Shown here: positions 16,898 through 25,145 of the stretch, in pieces
Layout of the letters: every line of letters starts with the position of its first letter
How positions within the stretch are numbered: position 1 is the first letter of the stretch
Assembly: GCA_023091735.1 (NCBI GenBank)
Contig: JALKBU010000777.1
Location: 1 to 25,145 of the forward strand
DNA from: Trichomonas tenax
Lineage: Eukaryota > Parabasalia > Trichomonadida > Trichomonadidae
Reading direction: 5' to 3'
Length of the DNA: 25,145 nucleotides
The notes under the pieces: generated by a model
Told to the model about the DNA's origin: nothing
The model's database searches: none
Seen by the model: only the letters and a program-made list of their open reading frames with translations
Translations under genes and position numbers: made by a program

Positions 16898-19800
16898 ATG
16901 TCTGAAATCGGGAAAACTGTCGCACAACACGCCAGTAGCTTGAAACAGATATTATTCGCCGTCAACAAGTCATTCAGAAGCGTTTTCGTGCACAAAATAA
17001 AACTCACTTACTTAAACAATGAACTGAACATATTTTATAAAATTATATTGCAAGCAAAATTCTCGAATAACCAGGCAGATCATACAACAGCAGAGAGCTT
17101 TACCAATTTATGTAACGCTATCAATCAAGTAAAGTCTTTATTCGACAGTTTGACTGAAAAAACATTTGTCGCAACAACAACAAACAATAAGTTGGACTAC
17201 GTTAAAACATTCATCTTCGAGACCGGCCAAATGATCAATAATTACGCTTTAGAGCTCAATTTAACACAAGCGCCGCCGATTTCCATAAATGTGCCGAATT
17301 ATCACGATTCTGAGAAAGAGGACTCGAAAGCCCTCATCTCAGCGCTCAGCAACTTCGCGACAAGCAGCGCCGTACAGCAAACAATGGCAAATCTTCGAAT
17401 TTTTATGCACAATTTGGATCAAGAGGACTCACAGACTGCAAAATCTGATCCAAATTCACTCTCTCCTCAGCAGCTAGAAGACGGATTTAAAGAATTTTCT
17501 CAATTTTTCTGCAAAGAATCAGATTTTGAGCTTTCTAAGAAGATTGGTCAGGGTGCTTTCTCGACGGTATATCATGGTTTCCAGAGATCAACCGGACATC
17601 CCGTTGCTATGAAGAAATTAAATTCAATACTCTCAAAAGACCATTTCGAAGCCTACATTCGCGAACTTTCGATTCTCTCGCGCTTAAACCATTTTGCAAT
17701 CACTCCATTTGTCGGAGTAACACCAAGAGAACCTTATTACATCATAACTCAGTTAATGCGCGGAGACTCACTTTTCTACAGGCTCCACACGCAGAGAAAT
17801 CCACTTTCACCAACAAAACTCACGATTATCGCGTTAGGAATCGCTTATGGAATGGCATATCTTCATTCTGAGAAAATTATGCACAGAGACTTGAAATCGC
17901 TCAACATCCTCCTGGATAATGATGACTACCCGCACATTTGCGATTTTGGATGCGCCAGAATTATTGATAACAGAAGATATTCGATGAAGATCGGAACTCC
18001 ACAATGGATGGCTCCAGAGGTCTTCGAAATGGATAATTACACAGCGAAAATCGATATTTACAGTTACGGAATTATTCTTTGGGAAATGTTAACGAAAGAG
18101 ATTCCGTATTCGAACTTAAAGGACTACGAAATCTTCCCCCATGTCATTAACGGCAGCCGTCCGCCGATTCCTTCATCCTGTCCACACGGACTTGAAAATC
18201 TCATCAAATCTTGCTGGGAATCAGATCCATCGAAGCGCCCATCAGCTGCACAGATCGTCCAGAAGCTGGAGCGCAGCGAAGCTTTCTTCCAAGACTCAGA
18301 CATGGATAAAGTCGAAATTTACAAACGCAGCTTCGCGATGTCGGCCGAAACGCAGATCAACAACTTCGACGTCAACAATGTGAACATGGGGCACCTCTCT
18401 GACATCGTCGAAATGATCATCAAGGGCGACAACCAAGCGAAAACGAAAGCGCTGGGATATCTCCTTCAGATCTCCTTCAGCATGTCATGGTTCGACACTC
18501 TGACGAAGTTTAAGATCAACACGAGGATCGTTGAGATCATGGAAGCGTGCAGTCACTCTTCTTTCGCTGCTGACGTCATCACAGTCATCGATAACTTCTT
18601 GAGCGTCCCCGATCTCCGCAATCTCTGCACAGAGAGCAAAATCGCGCCCGCTTTAGTCGACTACTTCGAGAAATTCGGAAAAGAGACGATGAAGAGCTTC
18701 GTTTCTGCCTTTGAGACATCTTTCTTCGCGATGGACGCAAAGCCGCGTCTTTCGAGATCCTTCTGCACGAAATTCGGCCTCTTCTTGAAGACGATGACAG
18801 GCGACCAGCGAATCAAGACATTCGACATCATCTATCACATCGTCACGAAAGGATACCTCGGAAATGATTTTGAGGCATTCGCTGCATTGATTCCTCCTGT
18901 CATCACTGATTTCCTCCCGACGCTGCCTTTCAACTGCATCAGGAAGGCCCTGGACGCGTTACTGAAGGCGTCGACAGTTCACTTAGTTGTCGACAAGATA
19001 TCTCAGCTCGATGGACCTTCCGTCATATTTCCGCTCTTCAACTACGACGAGTTCGCACCAGACGTGATGACCGTCCTTCTCAAGATCGCCAGCGAGAGAC
19101 AGCCGTCGTCGAAGTTCGCGAACCAAGTTGTCGCTGAGTTCGAGCACTTGATAGAGCTGTTCCCTAACGAACAAGCAGTCAGGCCTTTGCTTCTCTTGTC
19201 GACTGTCGTTCTCCTTCAGGCGACATACAACGCAATCTCGCAGACACCGTCGACGGTCAACGCTTTGGCTGAATGCATCACGAGCGGTTTCTCGAAGGTT
19301 TCTTGCTTAGCACTGAAGCTCGCTTTCATCTTCCTCGAGAACGAGACGTCAGCTCCCTGCATGCTCTTCATCATGGTCGACGTCAAGTCCAAGCTCAACA
19401 CTATCTTCGTGTCCGATGAAGTATCGACACTCGCGGCGAACTGCCTCATTTTGCTGATATCGATCGCTCCAAAGTCGTTCATCGGCGACAGCGAAGTCAT
19501 GAATTACATCCAAGTCGCTCTCACGTCTGACAGAAGCGACGTCAACATTGTCGCACTGAGAATCATCGGCGTCATCTCTCAGAGCGAGGAAGGCAGCGAG
19601 TGGATAAAGAAGAACGACATCATCAGAAAGATGGTCGACATCGCTTTGAAGAAGAACCGCGAGATTAGGTTCTACGCGATTGCTGCTTTAACAGTTATTT
19701 CCAAGGCCATTTCTTACACACCGGAGTTTGACCTTCTCATCGACTTGCTTTTCACGCTCTCTGCCGATGACATGTCGTCGACAACAGTCCCGTCGTTCCT

Positions 19801-20200
19801 CTACAATATCGTCTACAACAACAGCAAAGGTGCATACGCGTGCGCGAACTATGTGAAGAAGATCGTCCAGAAGTGCGCAACAGACTCATTCGCAGCGTCA
19901 GCGTATCCAGCGATGACTGCTGTCGCATCAATAGTCACTGATGCACAGGCGAAAGAGAAAATGCTGAAGACGGTCGATGTTAAGGAAGTCGTAAAGATCA
20001 TCGTCCCTCTGATCGAGAAGGGCTACGGCAAGCCTGTGTTCTTTACGATTGCTGAGCTGCTCGACCAGGAAGGAGTTCCTCAGGCCGCAAAGGAGTCCGG
20101 AATCTCAGATATCATCGCGTCATCGATCTCAGTCATCCAGAAGGAGACGAAGCTCCACGAGGCAATAGTCAAAGTTCAAGCAGCGACAAGCGCCATATAG
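16898..20200 (+). CDS. TKL-type protein kinase with helical-repeat C-terminal region
   Basis: The product has 1100 residues in three parts. Residues 1 to about 130 are helical. Residues 209 to about 462 form a complete kinase domain: the glycine loop IGQGAFSTV at 216-224, Lys239 in VAMKK, HRDLKSLN at 329-336 with catalytic Asp331, DFG at 349-351, GTPQWMAPE up to 374, and PSKRPSAAQI near the end. HRDLKSLNILL and GTPQWMAPE indicate the TKL group, and all catalytic residues are present. Residues about 490-1100 are a long run of amphipathic helices resembling ARM/HEAT repeats, presumably a scaffold or target-binding arm. Trichomonads carry many TKL kinases. The N-terminal segment could be a four-helix adaptor of the MLKL/HeLo kind (speculative). 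Base composition rises strongly along the gene, from about 27% to 52% GC in sampled lines. Confidence 0.88.
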   Translation: MSEIGKTVAQHASSLKQILFAVNKSFRSVFVHKIKLTYLNNELNIFYKIILQAKFSNNQADHTTAESFTNLCNAINQVKSLFDSLTEKTFVATTTNNKLDYVKTFIFETGQMINNYALELNLTQAPPISINVPNYHDSEKEDSKALISALSNFATSSAVQQTMANLRIFMHNLDQEDSQTAKSDPNSLSPQQLEDGFKEFSQFFCKESDFELSKKIGQGAFSTVYHGFQRSTGHPVAMKKLNSILSKDHFEAYIRELSILSRLNHFAITPFVGVTPREPYYIITQLMRGDSLFYRLHTQRNPLSPTKLTIIALGIAYGMAYLHSEKIMHRDLKSLNILLDNDDYPHICDFGCARIIDNRRYSMKIGTPQWMAPEVFEMDNYTAKIDIYSYGIILWEMLTKEIPYSNLKDYEIFPHVINGSRPPIPSSCPHGLENLIKSCWESDPSKRPSAAQIVQKLERSEAFFQDSDMDKVEIYKRSFAMSAETQINNFDVNNVNMGHLSDIVEMIIKGDNQAKTKALGYLLQISFSMSWFDTLTKFKINTRIVEIMEACSHSSFAADVITVIDNFLSVPDLRNLCTESKIAPALVDYFEKFGKETMKSFVSAFETSFFAMDAKPRLSRSFCTKFGLFLKTMTGDQRIKTFDIIYHIVTKGYLGNDFEAFAALIPPVITDFLPTLPFNCIRKALDALLKASTVHLVVDKISQLDGPSVIFPLFNYDEFAPDVMTVLLKIASERQPSSKFANQVVAEFEHLIELFPNEQAVRPLLLLSTVVLLQATYNAISQTPSTVNALAECITSGFSKVSCLALKLAFIFLENETSAPCMLFIMVDVKSKLNTIFVSDEVSTLAANCLILLISIAPKSFIGDSEVMNYIQVALTSDRSDVNIVALRIIGVISQSEEGSEWIKKNDIIRKMVDIALKKNREIRFYAIAALTVISKAISYTPEFDLLIDLLFTLSADDMSSTTVPSFLYNIVYNNSKGAYACANYVKKIVQKCATDSFAASAYPAMTAVASIVTDAQAKEKMLKTVDVKEVVKIIVPLIEKGYGKPVFFTIAELLDQEGVPQAAKESGISDIIASSISVIQKETKLHEAIVKVQAATSAI

Positions 20201-20753
20201 AAGAAAGATTAATATTATATTTTATTTTAAAAAGTATCGGTTTAAACTGTATCTTAATTTTCAATCAGATTTACACGACAAATTTTAATTTTACATGCCA
20301 GATTCTATTTAAGACATTAGTTTACATGACATATTTTCCAAAATGACAAAATCGTTCTCTGCATATCAAAAAACATCGAAATCTAATGATATACAATTAG
20401 AGATGTCAAAATGATGAAATTTTACATAGCAGAAAAATTTCTATCCGAAAAGTCAAAATTCAATATTTTACATGACATTTTTCGGTATCATTTGTCGAAT
20501 ACAAAAATCAAAAATCATAAAAATATGAATGAGAGATAACATGGGAATTATAATCATCAAATAATAATTATTTGCCATGTAAATATCGTTATGTCATGTA
20601 AACATCATTACAAATTTGAGTTAAAACTAACAAAAACAAACCATTTCAATTGAAAATTTTAGAAAACTTGAAATCTAGTTTCTCACGAAGATCAGAGAAT
20701 AACAATATTTTTAAACGATGAAAATTGATATGTTTACAAAATTTTAAACAAAA
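20201..20753. promoter_or_regulatory. Promoter-word cluster upstream of the broken transporter
   Basis: Seven 11-mer words lie here: TTTACACGACA (20270), TTTACATGCCA (20290), TTTACATGACA (20321 and 20467), TTTACATAGCA (20421), and in reverse TGCCATGTAAA (20573) and TGTCATGTAAA (20592). They are the densest set in the window. Their survival ahead of a dead gene suggests that the decay is recent, that the words belong to the kinase 3' side, or that they are not promoter elements. No gene is present. Confidence 0.55.
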
Positions 20754-22130
20754 ATGACTTCATATCTTGATCCTTTGATTATTTTCCTCGTCTCTATGGT
20801 TCTGATGCTTGGTTGCACTGTTCTGAAGCCTATTGTCGTCATTAGGATCAAAAAGGTCGATTTCACACTCGATACTTTCTGGATTCTGCCTTTCATCGCC
20901 TCAATCATTTGCCTCGCGTGCCAGTTCATCCCCGCGATCTCCACCATCCGCTCTCTGTGGAAATTCTCAACACTTAATCCAATTGGAATTATTATTCTCG
21001 TTTTTTCGAACGTGTGCATTAGCAAATTCCTCGACACAACGGGATTCCTCAAAATAGCTCCAAATTGGGCGATTTTGAAGTCCTGAAAAAGTGGAGCAAA
21101 ACTTTATTTCATTATTTACTTCACTGTTGCGATTATTACCATTGTGTCATCAAATAACGTCGCGATTTTGACGTTTACACCGTTTGTGACCTATTTTGCG
21201 CGTGCTGCAGGAATAAATCCGATTCCGTACCTTTTCGGACAGTTTATGTCTGCAAACAGTTGGTGAATCATGTTGATTATGTAGAATCCAACGAATATCG
21301 TCATCGGAACATGCTTTGGCCAATCATTCAGCGTTTATGTGAAATATGCGGCAATTTCATGCATTTTTGGAGGAATGATGTCGTGCATAATGCTTTACCT
21401 CATGTTCAAGAAGCAGATAACGAAGGAGTTCACGATGAAAGAGAAACGCCCGGAGCCAAAATCTTTGATAAACAACAAATTCGACATGTGGGTCGGCGTC
21501 TTCTTTTTGGAGGCAACCGTCGTCTTCATGGCGTGTAGCTCCATCTCCGGGTTCTCCATTGACCTGTGGCAGATCGCCGGCATCATGGTGCTGATATTGC
21601 TCGTCTACAACATCATCATCGACATTTATAGATTGTAAAGAACAAACAGACACCGAAACTGAAAGAGATCTTCGCAACGCTTCCTTATTCGATTATTCCG
21701 TTCTTTCTCTCGCTTTTCATTCTCGTATCCAATCTCACAGGAACAGAGCTCTTCGAGATCATCGGCAACAGCATCGCACGCCTCACAAACATCTCCATGC
21801 CGATCTCTATAACGATTTTCGGTGTCATCGCAACAATTTTCGGAAATGCATTGAATAACATTCCGATGTCTGTCTCAATGGTTCCCATCATCCAGGCGAC
21901 AGACAACAGACATCCGTCGGGATCAATATACGCAGCAATCATCGGCGCAAACCTCACAGCTCTATTGATGCCTCTTGGATCTTTAGCGGGAATTATATGG
22001 ATTGCTTTGCTGAGAGGAAACCACGTTAAGATTGGCTTCGCTGATTTTATGAAGATTGGTTTTATTGTCACAACAAACTGCTTTGACATACTCTCTCAGT
22101 GCTCTGATCGTGATTTTGTTATTGTGGTAA
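20754..22130 (+). pseudogene. Broken ArsB/NhaD-type ion transporter gene
   Basis: Translation shows a polytopic membrane protein of the ion-transporter superfamily that includes ArsB and NhaD. Family landmarks are NPIGIIILVFSN, SSNNVAILTFTPF, NPTNIVIG, and near the end GNALNNIPMS and GANLTALLMPLGSLAGIIW. The frame is interrupted by TGA at 21084-21086, TGA at 21264-21266 and TAG at 21282-21284. A frameshift lies near 21630-21640 and a second near 22075-22080. After the second shift the original frame closes with a hydrophobic helix and TAA at 22128-22130. An intact protein would have had about 459 residues. The family exports arsenite or exchanges sodium for protons; the substrate here is unknown. 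Origin by transfer from bacteria is plausible. Several breaks spread over the gene argue against sequencing error. Confidence 0.82.
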
Positions 22131-22919
22131 ATTTATATTATTTGATATTAATTAACGTGACGACAAATTTATTTGATAATGATTTTAAGAATTCAAGAGA
22201 AATGTAAAAATAATGTAATAACTATTTATTAATATTGCAACTTTTTCTGCCGAATATTATAATTGAAAATATAATGCTTTTTTAAAAAAACCTATTTTTT
22301 GTGAATAGTCTCCCTTAAAAGTGACAATCAAGGATAGTGATTTTTAAAAAATCCTTAACTGTAATAATATTGTCACGTACCGAAAGTTGTCACTAAAAAG
22401 CGACATTATCTGGCATGTAAAGTTGGAATTGGTAGTCAAAGTGCTAGCAATCCGGTCCACAGTTCTTCCTTTCAAAAGCATTCTGTAGAGTAAATCGCTG
22501 ATTATTTCGAAAATAGAGTCTAAAAGGAAGAACTGTGGACTGGATTGCTAGCACCTTGGCTACCAGTGCCAATGAAGCATTTAATTTTTCTTTTCAAAGT
22601 AAATTTAAACAAATATAGGATATCATTTTTCCAATAATCAATTATAATCACATGCCACGTAAATATTTATTTGCCAAATATTCATATTTACATGTCAGAT
22701 AATATCACTTTTTCGTGACAACTTTCGGTATGCAACAAATATAATAAAATGATGTAATATTACAACTTTTACAAGTAAACATATATGAAAATATTATTTT
22801 TGACGATAAGGTTATAATTTTGAATAGTTTAGTCGTCATTTTATTCAATTTTTAAAAATTTGATGAAATAAAGGAATAATCTATTTTATTTATATACAAA
22901 ACAATATATATAGAAGGGA
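22131..22919. other. Intergenic region with nested inverted repeats
   Basis: No gene is present. The region holds an imperfect inverted-repeat element (22378-22730), a smaller stem (GTGACAAT at 22321-22328 with ATTGTCAC at 22369-22376, enclosing AAGGAT/ATCCTT), and a weak direct repeat on either side (about 22231-22274 and 22756-22797, sharing AATATTRCAACTTTT and GAAAATAT). Confidence 0.6.
22378..22730. mobile_element. Imperfect inverted-repeat element (MITE-like)
   Basis: The outer arms 22378-22421 and 22687-22730 pair over 44 bp with few mismatches, from TACCGAAAGTTGTCAC inward to CATGTAAA. The inner arms 22430-22472 and 22523-22565 pair over 43 bp with three mismatches, including GTGCTAGCAATCC and GTCCACAGTTCTTCC. 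The right side has about 113 extra bases between its outer and inner arm, so the two sides are not symmetric now. Each outer arm contains one TGNCATGTAAA word. It has no coding capacity. No clear target duplication was found. Confidence 0.65.
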
Positions 22920-24929
22920 TTATTGGCCCTGCTTGATCTTTTGCTTCAGGGTTTCAACGTATTCGGATATTTTTTCGATTTTCTCGTCGGTCTCAGCGAT
23001 GTTTTTCGCAATTCTTTCTTTTCTTTCGATCTCAGCTCTTTTTGCTCTGATTTGAGAAACTCTTGTTGCAATCTTTTCTGCGAATTCTCCGGAGAGTCTT
23101 CCGGCCTTGATGATACCGTTCTCGTATCTCTTTATCTGTTTCTGGAGTCCTTCAATCTGGTTTTTGTTTTCTTCGAGTTTTGGAACATTGATTTTGTTTT
23201 TGGAATCGTTTGAAGCGTTTGCTGCACGTGTTGTGTTAAGATGCTCCTCCTTCTGGCGAACGACCTCATGAAGAGAGGACCATTCAGCTGATATAGAAAC
23301 AGGATCTTTTGTAGCTCCAGCGTCGAAATTTGCAAGTCGCCATTTATCGTAAATCTCTTTCGCAGGATTTTCGAATTCCAACGTGCGCTCGCTCGGTTGC
23401 TCCGCTTCCTGGTGCCTGTAATAAAGGTATTTCTTCGATCTGACTGTTGCAAGAAGATCATCGCTGATTCTTGATTTTGTGACGAACTTTGGAGCACTTT
23501 TTGGAATTTCGAATATTTCTTCTTTGTTTTTGATTTCGAAGCCATTAAAAACGTCACCGAACGACGAAGGAAGAGATTCAAGGATAGATCCGATCGCCAT
23601 GAACTCTTCGTCTTGTTTCTTCATGATTTCCTCTTGCATCTGAAGAATGTCGTTCATATCGAAATCAGGAAAACTCGAAGAACTCGTTGAAGCTTTCGAT
23701 CTCACGTATTCATCCCTCAGAGCTGCTGCTGTTGCTGAAACATGCTCAACGAGAGAAGATTGCTCAGCAGAAACTTCACTGAGGACATCTTCAGCGGCAG
23801 AAGTGTAATCGAACGTTTTTTCTACTTGAATTTGTGGAATTATTCCAACAGATGATGATTTGTGTTCATTCGAATTCGTTATTGGCAATATGTTGTCCTG
23901 TTTCAAGAAATTGGATAAATTCCTGTGCGCTGCGTTGATGCTGTCCACCAAAGTCTCCATCTGCTCTCTCAACGTGTTCTCTATTTCCCAGGAAGACTGC
24001 GAAGCAAGTTTTCCCATCGACATACAAGACTGGAAACAATTTATCGCTTCTTGCGCTTTATTTATCGTGTTGACAGAGTCTTTGATCCATGACCTTTGAA
24101 GGGCTATTGGAGGGCGTTCAGGAACAGGCATTTGCTCGATTTCTTTCAGTATATTGATGACTTTTTCGTAACCGGAATTCGATATTTTTCCAAGTTGATG
24201 AATATACTTTTCTATTGGTTCTGTCTGCTTGGTGTTGGATAGGAACTCCTTGAGAACCTCGAATTTCACACCATTGTTAGTTTTTGGAAATGTTGGAATT
24301 TCAATCTGGGTAATCGCTTCTGTAGCGAATTCGCTCGCTGAATAATTGTCCATTATCACGTTTGCAGCTGCTTCAGTGAACTTTTCTGATATTGTGCCCT
24401 TCATAATTTCTGGGAAATGAAGATCTTCAGATATTTTGTAATCCTCTGGGTCTTCATCAACCAAACAGAACATGTTTTGCGTTAGTTTTCTGTGTTCGTC
24501 GTATAGCTTAAACAGTTTTGCTTTCTGTGCGATTAATAAAGATTTAAATATTGATCCTTGAACTAAATTCGTTTTTCCGACAATTCCTTGTATGAATTTG
24601 TATTTTTCGTCGTTTTCGTCCAAATTGTATGAACAGTTTTCGATTATTGCGTCCAGAAGTTCTTGTTGCAAATTTTGATTTTGAATTCTCAATTTTTCGA
24701 GATCACATTGAGCATTTTGCATCAGATACTCATGGTTTGCGAGGAAATACTTCGCGTTATTGATATTTTGTATCGTTTCACGAATTTTTGAATCTAAATC
24801 GTTATTTTCTTTGTCAAGGTTTTGCAAATTCTCGATTTTCTTTGAGAAAACGTAACCTGCCTCCTTCACCTCGTTCAGTGACGCGTCAAGTTGCGACTTA
24901 AGAAAGTTCGGATCCTCATAAAAACTCAT
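22920..24929 (-). CDS. Coiled-coil protein of unknown function
   Basis: The 669-residue product has coiled-coil stretches at about 5-95 and 560-669. Between them is a helical middle region, with a loop rich in Ser and acidic residues around 350-470. No enzymatic motif, membrane segment or signal peptide is visible, and no family was recognised. The overall pattern (coiled coils at both ends, helical middle) fits a microtubule or basal-body component such as an augmin-type subunit, but this is a guess from shape alone. The first ATG is used. Upstream lie a TGACAC and a TTTACACGTCA word. The gene is convergent with the broken transporter. Confidence 0.75.
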   Translation of the reverse strand: MSFYEDPNFLKSQLDASLNEVKEAGYVFSKKIENLQNLDKENNDLDSKIRETIQNINNAKYFLANHEYLMQNAQCDLEKLRIQNQNLQQELLDAIIENCSYNLDENDEKYKFIQGIVGKTNLVQGSIFKSLLIAQKAKLFKLYDEHRKLTQNMFCLVDEDPEDYKISEDLHFPEIMKGTISEKFTEAAANVIMDNYSASEFATEAITQIEIPTFPKTNNGVKFEVLKEFLSNTKQTEPIEKYIHQLGKISNSGYEKVINILKEIEQMPVPERPPIALQRSWIKDSVNTINKAQEAINCFQSCMSMGKLASQSSWEIENTLREQMETLVDSINAAHRNLSNFLKQDNILPITNSNEHKSSSVGIIPQIQVEKTFDYTSAAEDVLSEVSAEQSSLVEHVSATAAALRDEYVRSKASTSSSSFPDFDMNDILQMQEEIMKKQDEEFMAIGSILESLPSSFGDVFNGFEIKNKEEIFEIPKSAPKFVTKSRISDDLLATVRSKKYLYYRHQEAEQPSERTLEFENPAKEIYDKWRLANFDAGATKDPVSISAEWSSLHEVVRQKEEHLNTTRAANASNDSKNKINVPKLEENKNQIEGLQKQIKRYENGIIKAGRLSGEFAEKIATRVSQIRAKRAEIERKERIAKNIAETDEKIEKISEYVETLKQKIKQGQ

Positions 24930-24954
24930 TTTTAAGATTTTTGATCATTGCTCT

Positions 24955-24990
24955 TGACACTTTACATCATTTCTGACATTTTACACGTCA
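24955..24990 (-). promoter_or_regulatory. Promoter words upstream of the minus-strand coiled-coil gene
   Basis: TGACACTTTACAT begins at 24955 and TTTACACGTCA lies at 24980-24990. They lie 26-61 bp before the ATG at 24929 and belong to the same word family as the other gene fronts. Confidence 0.5.
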
Positions 24991-25020
24991 GATTTTAATT
25001 TCATTTGAGTTTTGATAATT

Positions 25021-25063
25021 AAGGGAAAATTTTTCCTTCTGCGGTGTAGTCCCGCGACCTTCA
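25021..25063. other. Palindrome next to a GC-rich patch
   Basis: AAGGGAAAATTTTTCCTT (25021-25038) is an almost perfect palindrome. It is followed directly by an unusually GC-rich stretch (25040-25063, containing GCGGTGTAGTCCCGCGACC) in an otherwise AT-rich spacer. It could be part of a structured RNA or a repeat end. No RNA family was recognised. Confidence 0.3.
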
Positions 25064-25145
25064 TAACTTTTTATCTGATCAATATTTTTTCGATTTGAAA
25101 GTACTTTCATGTACATATTGATAGTTGTCTATCCAGTGGTATAAG

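Noticed and set aside
21264..21266. TGA read as tryptophan in the transporter
   Set aside because: Other genes here end in TGA (VPS16), a TAG lies 18 bases on, and frameshifts are also present, so recoding does not explain the breaks.
1..25145. CRISPR array or bacterial operon signals
   Set aside because: No regularly spaced direct repeats of suitable length were seen; the gene content is eukaryotic.

Overview
The window looks like nuclear DNA of a trichomonad (Parabasalia), most likely a Tritrichomonas-type species. The genes are long, intronless and eukaryotic: an HOPS/CORVET subunit, a TKL kinase, tetraspanins, a bromodomain protein and a carnosine-type methyltransferase. They sit in very AT-rich spacers. 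Several starts have a Trichomonas-like initiator (TCAYTT, 12-21 nt before the ATG) or a CCTTT element, and several stop codons are embedded in TAAA. TGA is used as a stop. Species identity is inference only.

Layout. Positions 3-173 may be the 3' end of a gene cut by the window edge. VPS16 (536-2950, +) follows a phased four-copy promoter repeat. Two sugar-nucleotide genes lie on the minus strand: a GlmM-like phosphohexomutase (3013-4410) and an RmlC-type epimerase fused to a degenerate RmlD-like tail (5858-6901). From 6.9 to 9.7 kb there is no gene, but there are two nested inverted-repeat structures: a TTAA-flanked element (7243-9486) and inside it a perfect 181-bp inverted repeat (8310-8490 / 8771-8951). 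Two tetraspanin-like genes follow in tandem (9756-10382 and 10763-11389). A small bromodomain gene (11459-11923, -) and an N2227-family methyltransferase (12276-13298, +) are divergent and share a repeat-rich promoter. Next come a coiled-coil protein (13860-15650), a 1100-residue TKL kinase with a helical-repeat tail (16898-20200), a broken ArsB/NhaD-type ion transporter (20754-22130) with three in-frame stops and two frameshifts, an imperfect inverted-repeat element (22378-22730), and a second coiled-coil gene on the minus strand (22920-24929).

The most unusual signal is a recurring near-palindromic word, TTTACA(T)TGTCA and its reverse complement. It is confined to the gene-free stretches and clusters upstream of most genes. 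It occurs as a 12-mer (VPS16, bromodomain/methyltransferase) and as an 11-mer TTTACATGNCA (transporter, tetraspanin, epimerase, coiled-coil gene). Because the word often contains ATGACA or GTG, it creates false upstream starts, so several CDS starts were moved downstream. The genes show no operon organisation. The only shared biochemical theme is the sugar-nucleotide pair, which may serve surface glycoconjugate synthesis (inference).
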